Positions 16,879 to 24,747 of a DNA stretch of 28,369 nucleotides are shown here, piece after piece. Position 1 is the stretch's first letter, and every line of letters starts with the position of its first letter. Below the pieces are notes generated by a model. It did no database searches, had not been told where the DNA came from, and was given only the letters and a program-made list of their open reading frames with translations. This stretch comes from Candidatus Eiseniibacteriota bacterium (GTDB lineage Bacteria; Eisenbacteria; RBG-16-71-46; JAFGJU01): positions 1-28,369 of the forward strand of contig JAFGJU010000027.1 of NCBI GenBank assembly GCA_016928935.1. Reading direction: 5' to 3'. Both the position numbers and the translations under genes were made by a program.

Positions 16879-17475
16879 GTGAGAGTGGGCCTCTTCGGCG
16901 GCACGTTCGACCCCATCCACATCGGCCATCTCATCGCGGCCGAAGAAGCCCGCGAGCGGGCCGGACTGGACCGTGTCATATTCGTGCCCTGCGGGATTCC
17001 GCCGCACAAGCGCCCCAAGCGCGTCTCGGCCGGTCCGGTGAGGCTCGAGATGACCAGACTGGCCGTGCGCGGCAATCCCGGGTTCGAAGTGTCGGAATTC
17101 GAGGTCTCACGCGACGAGGCCTCCTTCACGGTCGAAACGGTGAGGCATTTCAAGAGTGAGCTGGGCGGGCGCGCCGAGCTCTTCCTCATAGTGGGCGCGG
17201 ACAGCCTTCTGGAGATGCACGCCTGGAAGAACCCGGCGGAGCTCCTGTCGGAGACCAGGCCGATAGTAGTGAGCAGGCCCGGCTTCGACCTGGGCAAGGT
17301 CGAGGCCCGGCTCCGGGAACGCGCGCTCGTGGTGGATGGAGTCTCGGTGGGCGTGTCTTCGACCGACATCAGGGCCAGGGTCGCGTCCGGACGCTCCATC
17401 CGATACCTTGTTCCTCCTTCGGTCCTGTCGTACATCGTCGAGAACAAGCTGTACACCTCAGACAGCTCTGCCTGA
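16879..17475 (+). CDS. nadD: Nicotinate-nucleotide adenylyltransferase
   Basis: A 198-residue NadD, which joins nicotinate mononucleotide and ATP to deamido-NAD in NAD biosynthesis. The N-terminal GLFGGTFDPIHIGHL holds the nucleotidyltransferase HxGH signature (His14, His17). Further motifs are FVPCGIPPHKRP, LIVGADSLLEMHAWK and, near the end, VSSTDIRARVASGRSIRYLV, the ISSTxIR family motif. Length is normal. GTG 16879 is the start, with AGGGAG six bases upstream; in-frame sequence further upstream overlaps the TPR gene and lacks homology. Confidence 0.95.
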   Translation: MRVGLFGGTFDPIHIGHLIAAEEARERAGLDRVIFVPCGIPPHKRPKRVSAGPVRLEMTRLAVRGNPGFEVSEFEVSRDEASFTVETVRHFKSELGGRAELFLIVGADSLLEMHAWKNPAELLSETRPIVVSRPGFDLGKVEARLRERALVVDGVSVGVSSTDIRARVASGRSIRYLVPPSVLSYIVENKLYTSDSSA

Positions 17476-17496
17476 CGGGCTCAGCCGGAGAACGCC

Positions 17497-20232
17497 ATGA
17501 AACCGCGGGTTTACCTGATTGACGGCTCTGCCCTGGCCTACAGGTCCTACTACGCGTTTGCCGACCGGCCTCTTGTCAACTCCAGGGGTGAGAACACCGG
17601 CGCCGCTTACGGCGTGGCGACGACGCTCCTCAAGCTGATGAGAGAAGAGCGTCCCGACTACGTCGCGGTCGTGTTCGATTCCAGGGAGCCGACGTTCAGG
17701 CACCTGAAATTCCCCGAGTACAAGGCAAACCGGCAGAAGATGCCCGAGGAAATGCAGGCTCAGTTCCCCAGGATCCTGGAGCTCGTGCGGGCAATGGGAC
17801 TCACGATCCTGGAGCTCAGCGGGTACGAGGCGGACGACATAATGGGTACGCTGGCCCGCCGGTTCGCGGGGAAGGGGGCGGAAGTGGTGCTGGTGTCCGC
17901 CGACAAGGACTTCTGTCAGCTCGTGGGCGAATCGATAAAGGTGCTGAACCCGGGCAAGGCCGGCGAGGACCGGACTTGGGTGGACAGGAGCCGTGTTGAG
18001 GAGCGCTTCGGCGTGGGACCCGAGAGGGTGGTGGACGTGCTTGCGCTGATGGGCGATTCGTCGGACAACATACCCGGCGTGCCGGGCGTGGGCGGAAAGA
18101 CCGCGACCAGGTTGGTGTCGAAGTACGGAAGCCTGGAGGACATCCTGGCGCGGCTGCCCATACAGGAAGAGCCGCGCGCTTCGCAGAAACTGTCGGAGTT
18201 CTCGGAACAGGCCAGGCTTTCGAGGGAACTGGCCAGCATAAATCAGTCGGTGCCGATTGACGTCAAGATGGAAGACCTCCGGCCGGGCGACGGCAGAAGT
18301 GGAGAGTTGAGGGCCCTTCTGGAGGAGCTGGAATTCAAGAAGCTCGCTGCCGCCATCTTCGACTCGGGCCAGCCGAGCCTTTCGTGGAGAGAGCTCACGA
18401 CCGAGGACGACGTTCGGGCCTTCGAGGCCGAGTCCAGCAGGTGGAAGCACTACGGGCTCGCCGTGGCGCGAGGGAGGGACAGGTTTTCTCCTCCGCTGGC
18501 TGTGGCCGTGGCCTCGCCCGGCGGCGAGTGCTTCTACGTCGGCCTCGCCCGGCCGGTGGGTGAGCTCTTCGACGCGGCAACGGGCTGCGCCGCGGAACAG
18601 GGCGCGCGCGGCCCGGAACTTCGGGAGCCGTCCTCCGGCGGCGAGGGACACTCGGCCCTCCGCCGCCTTCTTGCCAGAAGCGACGCGGAGTGCGTGGTTC
18701 ACGACCTCAAGTCCGCTCTGTGCTGCTCCTCCTCCACGGAACTGCGGCCGGGCCCGGCGGCCTTCGACGTGATGCTGGCCGGGTACCTGGCTGACCCGTC
18801 CTCGCCGAGCGGGCTGGAGAGCCTTTCCAAGAGGATACTGGGGAGCGAGTTGGATTCGCTGGAGGCCTTTGTGGGCCGGCCCAAGTCCAGGGTCAGCCCG
18901 GAAGAGGTGGAGCCGCGGAAGCTGGGCGAATTCGTCTGTCGCAGGGCGCACGCGTGCGCGCGGCTCCGGGAACCGCTGCGCGCCGCTCTGAGAGAGACCG
19001 GCCAGGAGCGCCTGTATGAAGAGGTGGAGCTCCCGCTGGCCTCGGTTTTGTACGACATGGAAAGGACCGGAGTGGCGGTCGACCTGGGCTTTCTGAAGGA
19101 GATGTCCCGCCGCCTGCAGCGCGAGGTGGAGGAGGCGGAGAGAGAAGTGTTTCGCCTGACGGGTTCGAGCTTCAACATCAACTCGCCGTTTCAGCTGGCC
19201 AAAGTGCTGTTCGAGGACTTGGGGCTTCCCGTCGCGAAGAAGACGAGGGGCACCGGCGCGCCGTCCACTGACGAGGAAGTGCTGGAAGAGCTGGCGGTCT
19301 CGAGCCGCGTGGCGGGGTTGATACTGACCTACAGGCAGCTCACAAAGCTCAAGAACACCTACGTGGACGTGTTTCCCAAGATGGTGAACCCCTCGACGGG
19401 CCGGCTCCACGCCAGCTTCAACCAGGCGGTGACTGCGACCGGCAGACTCTCGATGAGCGAGCCCAACCTCCAGAACATACCCGCGAGAAGCGACCTGGGC
19501 AGGGAGGTCAGGAAGGCCTTCGTGCCCGGCCACAGCGGGTGGATCCTCATGTCCGGCGACTATTCTCAGGTGGAGCTGAGGCTCCTGGCTCACTGCTCGG
19601 GCGACGAGCGGTTGCTCAGGGCGTTCGCCGACGGAGTGGACGTACATGCCGCGACGGCCTCGTCTCTGTTCGGCGTGCCGCCCGACAGGGTGCCTCCGGA
19701 CCTGAGGGCGCGCGCCAAGGTCGTCAACTTCGGGATAATATACGGAATGAGCCCGTACGGCCTGTCGAGGCAGTTGGGCATCCCGGCCTCCGATGCGAAG
19801 GAGTTCATAGACAACTACTACGACCTGTATCCCGGCGTGGCCGCCTACGTGAGAGAAGTCGTCGAGAGGGCCCGGAGCACCGGCTACGCGGTGACTCTGT
19901 TGGGCAGGCGCAGGCCCATCCCGGGCCTTGAAAGCAAGAACGGCCGCCTCAGAAGCGAGGCGGAGCGCATGGCCATCAACACTCCCATCCAGGGCTCCGC
20001 GGCCGACATGATAAAGCTGGCCATGCTGGCCGTGCACAGGAGGCTGGCCGAGCGGGGCGCGAGAGCCCGGCTCATACTGCAAATACACGACGAGCTGCTT
20101 CTGGAGCTGCCCCCAGACGAGAAGCAAGAAGTCACCGAGGTCGTGAGGCGGGAGATGGAGCACGCGATGGAATTGAGGGTCCCGGTGGAAGTCGGGATAG
20201 GGACAGGAGGAACCTGGTTTGAAACGCACTAG
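17497..20232 (+). CDS. polA: DNA polymerase I
   Basis: A 911-residue DNA polymerase I for gap filling, primer removal and repair. The 5'-3' exonuclease domain (about 1-290) shows FPEYKANR, SADKDFCQLV and the H3TH region GDSSDNIPGVPGVGGKTA. The middle domain (about 310-490) aligns in position with the 3'-5' exonuclease, but the first DxE metal motif is not visible, so proofreading is probably lost, as in Taq and Bacillus stearothermophilus enzymes. The polymerase domain has GRLSMSEPNLQNIP, motif A with Asp688 (DYSQVELR), motif B RAKVVNFGIIYG and motif C HDE with Asp865. ATG 17497 has GGAG six bases upstream. Its end overlaps coaE by 14 bases. Confidence 0.97.
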   Translation: MKPRVYLIDGSALAYRSYYAFADRPLVNSRGENTGAAYGVATTLLKLMREERPDYVAVVFDSREPTFRHLKFPEYKANRQKMPEEMQAQFPRILELVRAMGLTILELSGYEADDIMGTLARRFAGKGAEVVLVSADKDFCQLVGESIKVLNPGKAGEDRTWVDRSRVEERFGVGPERVVDVLALMGDSSDNIPGVPGVGGKTATRLVSKYGSLEDILARLPIQEEPRASQKLSEFSEQARLSRELASINQSVPIDVKMEDLRPGDGRSGELRALLEELEFKKLAAAIFDSGQPSLSWRELTTEDDVRAFEAESSRWKHYGLAVARGRDRFSPPLAVAVASPGGECFYVGLARPVGELFDAATGCAAEQGARGPELREPSSGGEGHSALRRLLARSDAECVVHDLKSALCCSSSTELRPGPAAFDVMLAGYLADPSSPSGLESLSKRILGSELDSLEAFVGRPKSRVSPEEVEPRKLGEFVCRRAHACARLREPLRAALRETGQERLYEEVELPLASVLYDMERTGVAVDLGFLKEMSRRLQREVEEAEREVFRLTGSSFNINSPFQLAKVLFEDLGLPVAKKTRGTGAPSTDEEVLEELAVSSRVAGLILTYRQLTKLKNTYVDVFPKMVNPSTGRLHASFNQAVTATGRLSMSEPNLQNIPARSDLGREVRKAFVPGHSGWILMSGDYSQVELRLLAHCSGDERLLRAFADGVDVHAATASSLFGVPPDRVPPDLRARAKVVNFGIIYGMSPYGLSRQLGIPASDAKEFIDNYYDLYPGVAAYVREVVERARSTGYAVTLLGRRRPIPGLESKNGRLRSEAERMAINTPIQGSAADMIKLAMLAVHRRLAERGARARLILQIHDELLLELPPDEKQEVTEVVRREMEHAMELRVPVEVGIGTGGTWFETH

Positions 20233-20890
20233 CCCGGAGAAGGGTGTGCCGCTCGGCTCGCGCGTGCTGACAGTCGCGGTGACGGGAGGGATCGCGTCCG
20301 GGAAGAGTCTCGTCTGCCGGATGTTTGAGAAAAGAGGTGCTCGCGTCGTGGACGCGGACGAGGTCGGCAGGAGAGTGGTGGAGGGGCGACCGGAGGTCCT
20401 CTCCCGGCTTGTGCAAACCTTCGGTCGCGGCATACTGGGACGCGACGGCTCGCTGGACAGGCGGGAACTGGCCAAGATTGTGTTCGCCGACCGCGGGAGC
20501 CTGGAGCGTCTCAACACAATCGTGCACCCGTTGTTGATAGAGGAAATCAGGCGTCGCGTGGCCGAACTCGAGCGGGAGGGCTTCGAGGGCGTGATCGTCG
20601 CCGACGCCGCGCTCATATACGAGTGGAATCTCGTTGAAATGTTCGATGCGATCGTGGTAGTTTCGAGCGGCCAGGAGGTCCGGGTCAAACGGATCCGCGA
20701 TAGAGACTCACTGGAGGCCGACGAGGCACTCGCCAGAGTACGGAGCCAGTTTCCCCAAGAACACAAGATTGCACGAGCCGACTTTCACATCGCGAACGAC
20801 GGCTCCCTGGCGGAGCTCGAGGCGAAGGCCGACGGCGTCTGGAAGGAGCTCAGCGCGCTGCTGCGCGCCAAGCGAGGAGGGAACGGTTAG
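20219..20890 (+). CDS. coaE: Dephospho-CoA kinase
   Basis: A 223-residue CoaE, which phosphorylates dephospho-CoA in the last step of coenzyme A synthesis. The P-loop GGIASGKS is at residues 23-30, followed by DADEVGRRVV, IVHPLLIEEIRRRV, and the VADAALIYE and VKRIRDRD segments typical of the family. The TTG start at 20219 is supported by AGGAGG about eight bases upstream, although it overlaps the polA stop by 14 bases; the first 15 residues precede the conserved domain. The TAG stop at 20888-20890 abuts the ATG of prfB with no gap. The order polA-coaE recurs in other bacteria. Confidence 0.94.
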   Translation: MKRTSPEKGVPLGSRVLTVAVTGGIASGKSLVCRMFEKRGARVVDADEVGRRVVEGRPEVLSRLVQTFGRGILGRDGSLDRRELAKIVFADRGSLERLNTIVHPLLIEEIRRRVAELEREGFEGVIVADAALIYEWNLVEMFDAIVVVSSGQEVRVKRIRDRDSLEADEALARVRSQFPQEHKIARADFHIANDGSLAELEAKADGVWKELSALLRAKRGGNG

Positions 20891-21986
20891 ATGTGGGAAG
20901 AGACACGCACCAGGATGGAGTCCTGCCGCAAAGCCGTCGAAGAACTCGGAGGTTTTCTTTGACGTAGAGACGAAGAAGAAAGAGATCGCCCGAATCGAGG
21001 AGGAGATGTCCAGGCCCGGGTTCTGGGACAGGGAGGACTCGAAGCGGGTCGCCCAGGAGTTGGGCGGCCCCAGGAAGGTCCTGGAGGAGTGGGCCTCCCT
21101 CTCGGGCAGGGTGAGCGACCTGGCCGTCTTTCTGGAGTTGGCTCAGGAAGAACAGGACGAGGTCGCGCTTGCCGAGGCCGTCGCCGAGTGCGAAAGGCTG
21201 GAAAGAGAGGTCGAGGAGCTCAGGCTGAGGAGTCTCCTGAACGGAGAGCACGACAGGTCGGGCGCCATAGTCAGCATCCACCCGGGGGCGGGCGGGACGG
21301 AGTCCCAAGACTGGGCGCAGATGTTGATGCGAATGTACACCCGCTGGATGGAGTCGCGCGGTTTCAAGTACTCGGTCCTGGACTATCAGGCTGGTGAGGA
21401 AGCAGGCATAAGGGACGCCACTCTCGAGGTGGACGGCGAATTCGCGTACGGATACCTCAAGTGCGAGAGCGGCGTGCACCGGCTGGTCAGGATATCGCCG
21501 TTCGACGCCGCACAGAGACGCCACACGTCGTTCGCCTCGGTGTTCGTGTTTCCGCAGATAGAGGAGACGCTGGAGGTTGAAGTGAGGGAGAGCGACATCA
21601 GGGTGGACACGTTCAGGGCCAGCGGAGCCGGCGGGCAGCACGTGAACAAGACCGACTCGGCCGTCAGGATAACGCACCTGCCGACCGGCATCGTGGTCCA
21701 GTGCCAGAGCGAGAGGTCACAGCACCGCAATCGCGACAACGCCATGAAGGTGTTGAGGGCGCGCCTGTACGTTCACTACGACGAGGAAAGGAAGAAAAAA
21801 TTCGACAAGCTGCACGACGACAAGAAGGACATTGCCTGGGGCAGCCAGATAAGGTCGTACGTGTTCCAGCCTTACACGCTGGTCAAGGACCATCGCACCG
21901 ATTTCGAGACCTCCGACGTGGGCAAGGTTCTCGACGGCGACCTGGACGGCTTCATAAACGCTTGCCTCACGTCCAGGAAAAAGTGA
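20891..21986 (+). CDS. prfB: Peptide chain release factor 2, made by programmed +1 frameshift
   Basis: Release factor RF2, which ends translation at UGA and UAA. The gene starts at ATG 20891 and its zero frame codes MWEETRTRMESCRKAVEEL then GGFL before an in-frame TGA at 20960-20962. After a +1 shift at CTT-T the protein continues from GAC 20961 with DVETKKKEIARIEEEM. The joined product is about 364 residues, matching E. coli RF2 (365). The stop-recognition tripeptide SPF falls at about 202-204 and the catalytic GGQ at about 247-249. A single open frame from 20769 would start inside coaE with no homology and should not be used. AGGAGG at 20875-20880 serves the ATG. Confidence 0.96.
20948..20963 (+). 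promoter_or_regulatory. RF2 autoregulatory +1 frameshift signal
   Basis: GGAGG (20948-20952) acts as an internal Shine-Dalgarno-like stimulator just before CTTTGAC (20957-20963), the standard RF2 slip site. In the known mechanism, low RF2 slows termination at the UGA and the ribosome slips from CUU to UUU, restoring the full protein. Sequence on both sides matches RF2 only when the shift is applied. Confidence 0.93.
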
Positions 21987-21992
21987 TACACT
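21962..21992 (+). promoter_or_regulatory. Weak promoter candidate before the phosphohexomutase gene
   Basis: TTGCCT (21962-21967) and TACACT (21987-21992) preceded by TG at 21984-21985 resemble -35 and extended -10 boxes, with a longish 19-base spacer. The site lies at the end of prfB and precedes the 99-base gap before the mutase gene. Match quality is modest. Confidence 0.25.
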
Positions 21993-22037
21993 GAGCGGTT
22001 TGGCCGTCGAGGCGGTGCGGGGCCTCGTAAGACGAGC

Positions 22038-22056
22038 GCCCGGCGCGCGGCCGGGC
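22038..22056 (+). other. GC hairpin in the prfB to phosphohexomutase gap
   Basis: GCCCGGC (22038-22044) pairs perfectly with GCCGGGC (22050-22056) around a GCGCG loop. No T run follows, so an intrinsic terminator is unlikely. It would sit in the leader if the weak promoter just upstream is used. Confidence 0.4.
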
Positions 22057-22085
22057 CCAAAGGGTATCAGGGTCGAGGAACTCAG

Positions 22086-23441
22086 ATGAACGTGAATCCT
22101 TACATCTTCAGGGAATACGACGTACGCGGGCTGGCCGAGGCTGACCTGACCTCGGACTTGGCCAGAGCGCTTGGTCGCGCCTTCGGCACCTACGTGGGCG
22201 GCGGCGCTGCCGTGACCGTCGGCAGGGACGTGAGGTTGAGCTCGCCCCGGTTGAACGGCGAGTTCTCGAGGGGTCTCATCGAGTCCGGGTGCCAGGTCGT
22301 GGAGCTGGGCGTGGTCCCGACGCCGGTGGTCTACTATGCGAGGGTGAAGTTGAACGCCGGAGGCTCGGCCGTCATCACCGGAAGTCACAATCCGATTGAA
22401 TACAACGGGTTCAAGCTGGCCAAGGGCGAGCTCTCGCTGTACGGACCGGAGATCCAGGAGCTGCGGAGGACGATAGAGTCGGGCAGGTTCGCGAGCGGGC
22501 CCGGCAGTGCCAGTGTGTACAGCATAGTGTCCGACTACTCCCGCGAGCTTCTGGGCAGAGTCCAGGCCAGCCGCGGCCTCAGAATAGGCATTGACTGCGG
22601 CAACGGGACCACCGGTCCGGTGGTGGCCGGGTTGATGAGGGGGCTCGGCATGGACGCTGCCGTGCTGTTCGGCGAGCCGGACGGCCGCTTCCCGAACCAC
22701 CTGCCCGACCCGACCGTGCCAGCGCATGTGGAGGATCTCAGGAAGCTCGTGCTCCGTGAGAAGCTGGAAGTGGGCATCGCCTACGACGGGGACGGCGACA
22801 GGATAGGAGCAATAGACGACACCGGTAGAATAGTCTGGGGTGACCAGCTTGTGGCGTTGTTTGCGGCGGACGTTCTCAAGAAGCACCCCGGCGGCAAGAT
22901 CATATTCGACGTCAAGTGCTCGCAGGGGGTGGAAGAGCACGTGCGGGCACTCGGCGGGAGGCCGCTGATGTGGAAGACCGGCCACTCTCTCATGAAGAGA
23001 AAGCTCAAGGAAGAAGGAGGACTCCTTGCCGGCGAGATGTCGGGGCACATGTTCTTCGCCGACGATTACTTCGGTTACGACGACGCCATCTACGCGTCAC
23101 TGAGGCTGGTGTCGCTCTTGTCCGGGGCAGACGAGCCGCTTTCTGCGATGGTGGACGCGCTGCCCCGTTATGTCTCCACACCGGAGATGAGGCTGGAGTG
23201 TCCCGAGGAGGTCAAGTTCCAGCTCGTCGAGCGCCTCAAGGCCTCTTTCAAGGCCGAGCACGAAGTGATAGAAATAGACGGCGCGAGGATACAGTTCGGC
23301 GACGGGTGGGGATTGGTCAGGGCGTCCAATACGCAGCCTGTCCTCGTGGCCCGCTTCGAGGCGAAGTCGCAGGAGCGGCTTGAGGAGATAAAGTCCCTGG
23401 TGCTCGGGAGACTGGAGTCGCTCAGGGCGGGGGTACACTAG
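22086..23441 (+). CDS. Phosphomannomutase/phosphoglucomutase
   Basis: A 451-residue alpha-D-phosphohexomutase that moves phosphate between C6 and C1 of glucose or mannose. Family motifs are complete: FREYDVRG at the N-terminus, the phosphoserine loop TGSHNP with Ser100, the magnesium loop DGDGDR at 234-239, sugar-binding GEMSGHMFF, and the phosphate-binding RASNTQP near the C-terminus. Length matches AlgC-type PMM/PGM, and GEMSG with TGSHNP supports PMM/PGM rather than GlmM. ATG 22086 has CGAGGAA about seven bases upstream. It could feed glucose-1-phosphate or mannose-1-phosphate to the nucleotidyltransferase at 8034 and to glucan synthesis. It leads into the DUF4912 and branching-enzyme genes. 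Confidence 0.93.
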   Translation: MNVNPYIFREYDVRGLAEADLTSDLARALGRAFGTYVGGGAAVTVGRDVRLSSPRLNGEFSRGLIESGCQVVELGVVPTPVVYYARVKLNAGGSAVITGSHNPIEYNGFKLAKGELSLYGPEIQELRRTIESGRFASGPGSASVYSIVSDYSRELLGRVQASRGLRIGIDCGNGTTGPVVAGLMRGLGMDAAVLFGEPDGRFPNHLPDPTVPAHVEDLRKLVLREKLEVGIAYDGDGDRIGAIDDTGRIVWGDQLVALFAADVLKKHPGGKIIFDVKCSQGVEEHVRALGGRPLMWKTGHSLMKRKLKEEGGLLAGEMSGHMFFADDYFGYDDAIYASLRLVSLLSGADEPLSAMVDALPRYVSTPEMRLECPEEVKFQLVERLKASFKAEHEVIEIDGARIQFGDGWGLVRASNTQPVLVARFEAKSQERLEEIKSLVLGRLESLRAGVH

Positions 23442-23465
23442 GCTGCTCGAAGGGAGGAGAGAGAA

Positions 23466-24665
23466 TTGAGGGGCAAGAAGACTGAAGCTGGGAAACAGAA
23501 GACCGAGTCCAGGGCCGGAGCTCGCCGCCGGACTGCTCGTTCCGAGCCGGGAATCGGCGTTACTCCGGGAACGGCCGGAAACGAGGCCGGGCAGCGCAAG
23601 GCACCGGAGAAACCGAGAGCCCGGGGCTCAGTCGGCAAGGCGCCCAGGACCGTGGTGCGCAAGGTGGCGGCGAAGAAGCGCGGGGCGGAGTCTCGCAGAA
23701 AGAAGCTCCCTACAGTCGGGCGGCGCGGCGGGCGGGAACTGCCCGCGGGTTTCGCCGGGACCACGCCCGCCTCGCGGGCGGAGACTGCAGTGCGGCCGGA
23801 GATGCTGAGGGTGACGGAGGAGGCGAGGGCGCTGGCCGAAAGGCCGTCTGACCGGGGGGCCTTCCCGGAAGCACGGGAGCTGCCCTCGGGCTACGGGAAA
23901 GACCACATCGTGGCCATGGTGAGAGACCCGTACTGGATCCACGCGTACTGGGAGCTGACTCAGGAAACGGTGGCCAAGGCGCTGCGGTCTTTCGGCAGGC
24001 AGGCACCAGGAGCGAAGAGAATCCTGAGGGTATATTCGCACGACGCCAAGTCCGACCGGCAGGGGGACCCGCTGTTCGACGTGGCGCTCACTGCGGACGC
24101 CAGGAACTGGTACATAAACGTTGGGGGGCCGGGAAGGGTCTATCGCGTGGAGATCGGCCTTCTCACGAGAGCCGGGAAGTACGTGTGCCTGGCTTCTTCA
24201 AACAGCGTGAGGACGCCGCCAGACAGGATGTCCGACCTGTTGGACGAAGAGTGGGCGGACCTCACCCCCGAGTACTACGCGGAGATGTACGCTCTGTCGG
24301 GTGGCCTCACCGGATCCCGTGCGCCGCTGACGTCTCCGGGACTTGCGGAGCGGCTGGCGCGGCGTCTGGAGCAAAGGCTGGCGTCGCCGGTGTTCAGCCC
24401 CGGAGTGAGCGCGGGGATAGGAGCACGAGAGCTTGAGAGACCCTTCTGGCTCAGGCTGGACGCCGACCTAGTGGTGTACGGCGCCACGGTGCCGGGGTCA
24501 CACCTCGAAGTGGAGGGTGGGACTTGTTCCTTGAGGGAGGACGGCACGTTCTCGTTCAGGTCTCATCTGCCGGACGGAAAGAAGGAGATCAAGGTGACGT
24601 CCCGTTCCGAGGACGGAACCAGACAGGAGACAATACGGTTGACCGTCACCAGGTCCACCGAGTAG
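23466..24665 (+). CDS. DUF4912 domain protein
   Basis: A 399-residue protein in three parts. Residues 1-120 are Lys/Arg/Ala/Gly-rich, without hydrophobic segments, and probably disordered; they could bind nucleic acid, polysaccharide or an acidic partner. Residues about 135-275 match DUF4912: DHIVAMVRDPYWIHAYWEL, a beta-rich middle with WYINVGGPGRVYRVEIG, and the end LTPEYYAEMYALSGG. Residues about 320-399 form a second beta-rich module with YGATVPGSHLEVEG and EDGTFSFRSHLPDG, resembling an Ig-like or carbohydrate-binding fold. DUF4912 genes are often found next to GH57 branching enzymes, as here, suggesting a glucan-related role; the function is not known to me. TTG 23466 is supported by GGGAGGA seven bases upstream. 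Confidence 0.85.
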   Translation: MRGKKTEAGKQKTESRAGARRRTARSEPGIGVTPGTAGNEAGQRKAPEKPRARGSVGKAPRTVVRKVAAKKRGAESRRKKLPTVGRRGGRELPAGFAGTTPASRAETAVRPEMLRVTEEARALAERPSDRGAFPEARELPSGYGKDHIVAMVRDPYWIHAYWELTQETVAKALRSFGRQAPGAKRILRVYSHDAKSDRQGDPLFDVALTADARNWYINVGGPGRVYRVEIGLLTRAGKYVCLASSNSVRTPPDRMSDLLDEEWADLTPEYYAEMYALSGGLTGSRAPLTSPGLAERLARRLEQRLASPVFSPGVSAGIGARELERPFWLRLDADLVVYGATVPGSHLEVEGGTCSLREDGTFSFRSHLPDGKKEIKVTSRSEDGTRQETIRLTVTRSTE

Positions 24666-24713
24666 AGGCGGACGCGACAGGAGCTCGAATACACCGCCTG
24701 GGCGGCGCGGCCG

Positions 24714-24734
24714 CGCTGACTGCCGCAGTCGGCG
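24714..24734 (+). other. Strong hairpin just before the branching-enzyme start codon
   Basis: CGCTGACTG (24714-24722) pairs with CAGTCGGCG (24726-24734) around a CCG loop: nine pairs including one G-T. TTTAGC follows, a very short T run, so it might be a weak intrinsic terminator or attenuator. It ends 13 bases before ATG 24748, where a ribosome site would normally lie and none is visible. Confidence 0.5.
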
Positions 24735-24747
24735 TTTAGCTGGACAC

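Noticed and set aside
17458..20766. 1102-codon open frame on the minus strand opposite polA and coaE
   Set aside because: Its product is His/Arg/Pro-rich without recognisable motifs, and it mirrors two secure genes; long antisense frames are common in GC-rich coding DNA.
20769..20960. Upstream start for prfB inside coaE
   Set aside because: The sequence before DVETKKK has no RF2 similarity; the ATG at 20891 with a +1 frameshift explains the gene fully.
22038..22056. Intrinsic terminator after prfB
   Set aside because: The stem is good but is followed by CCAAAGGG rather than a T run, so it is listed only as a hairpin.
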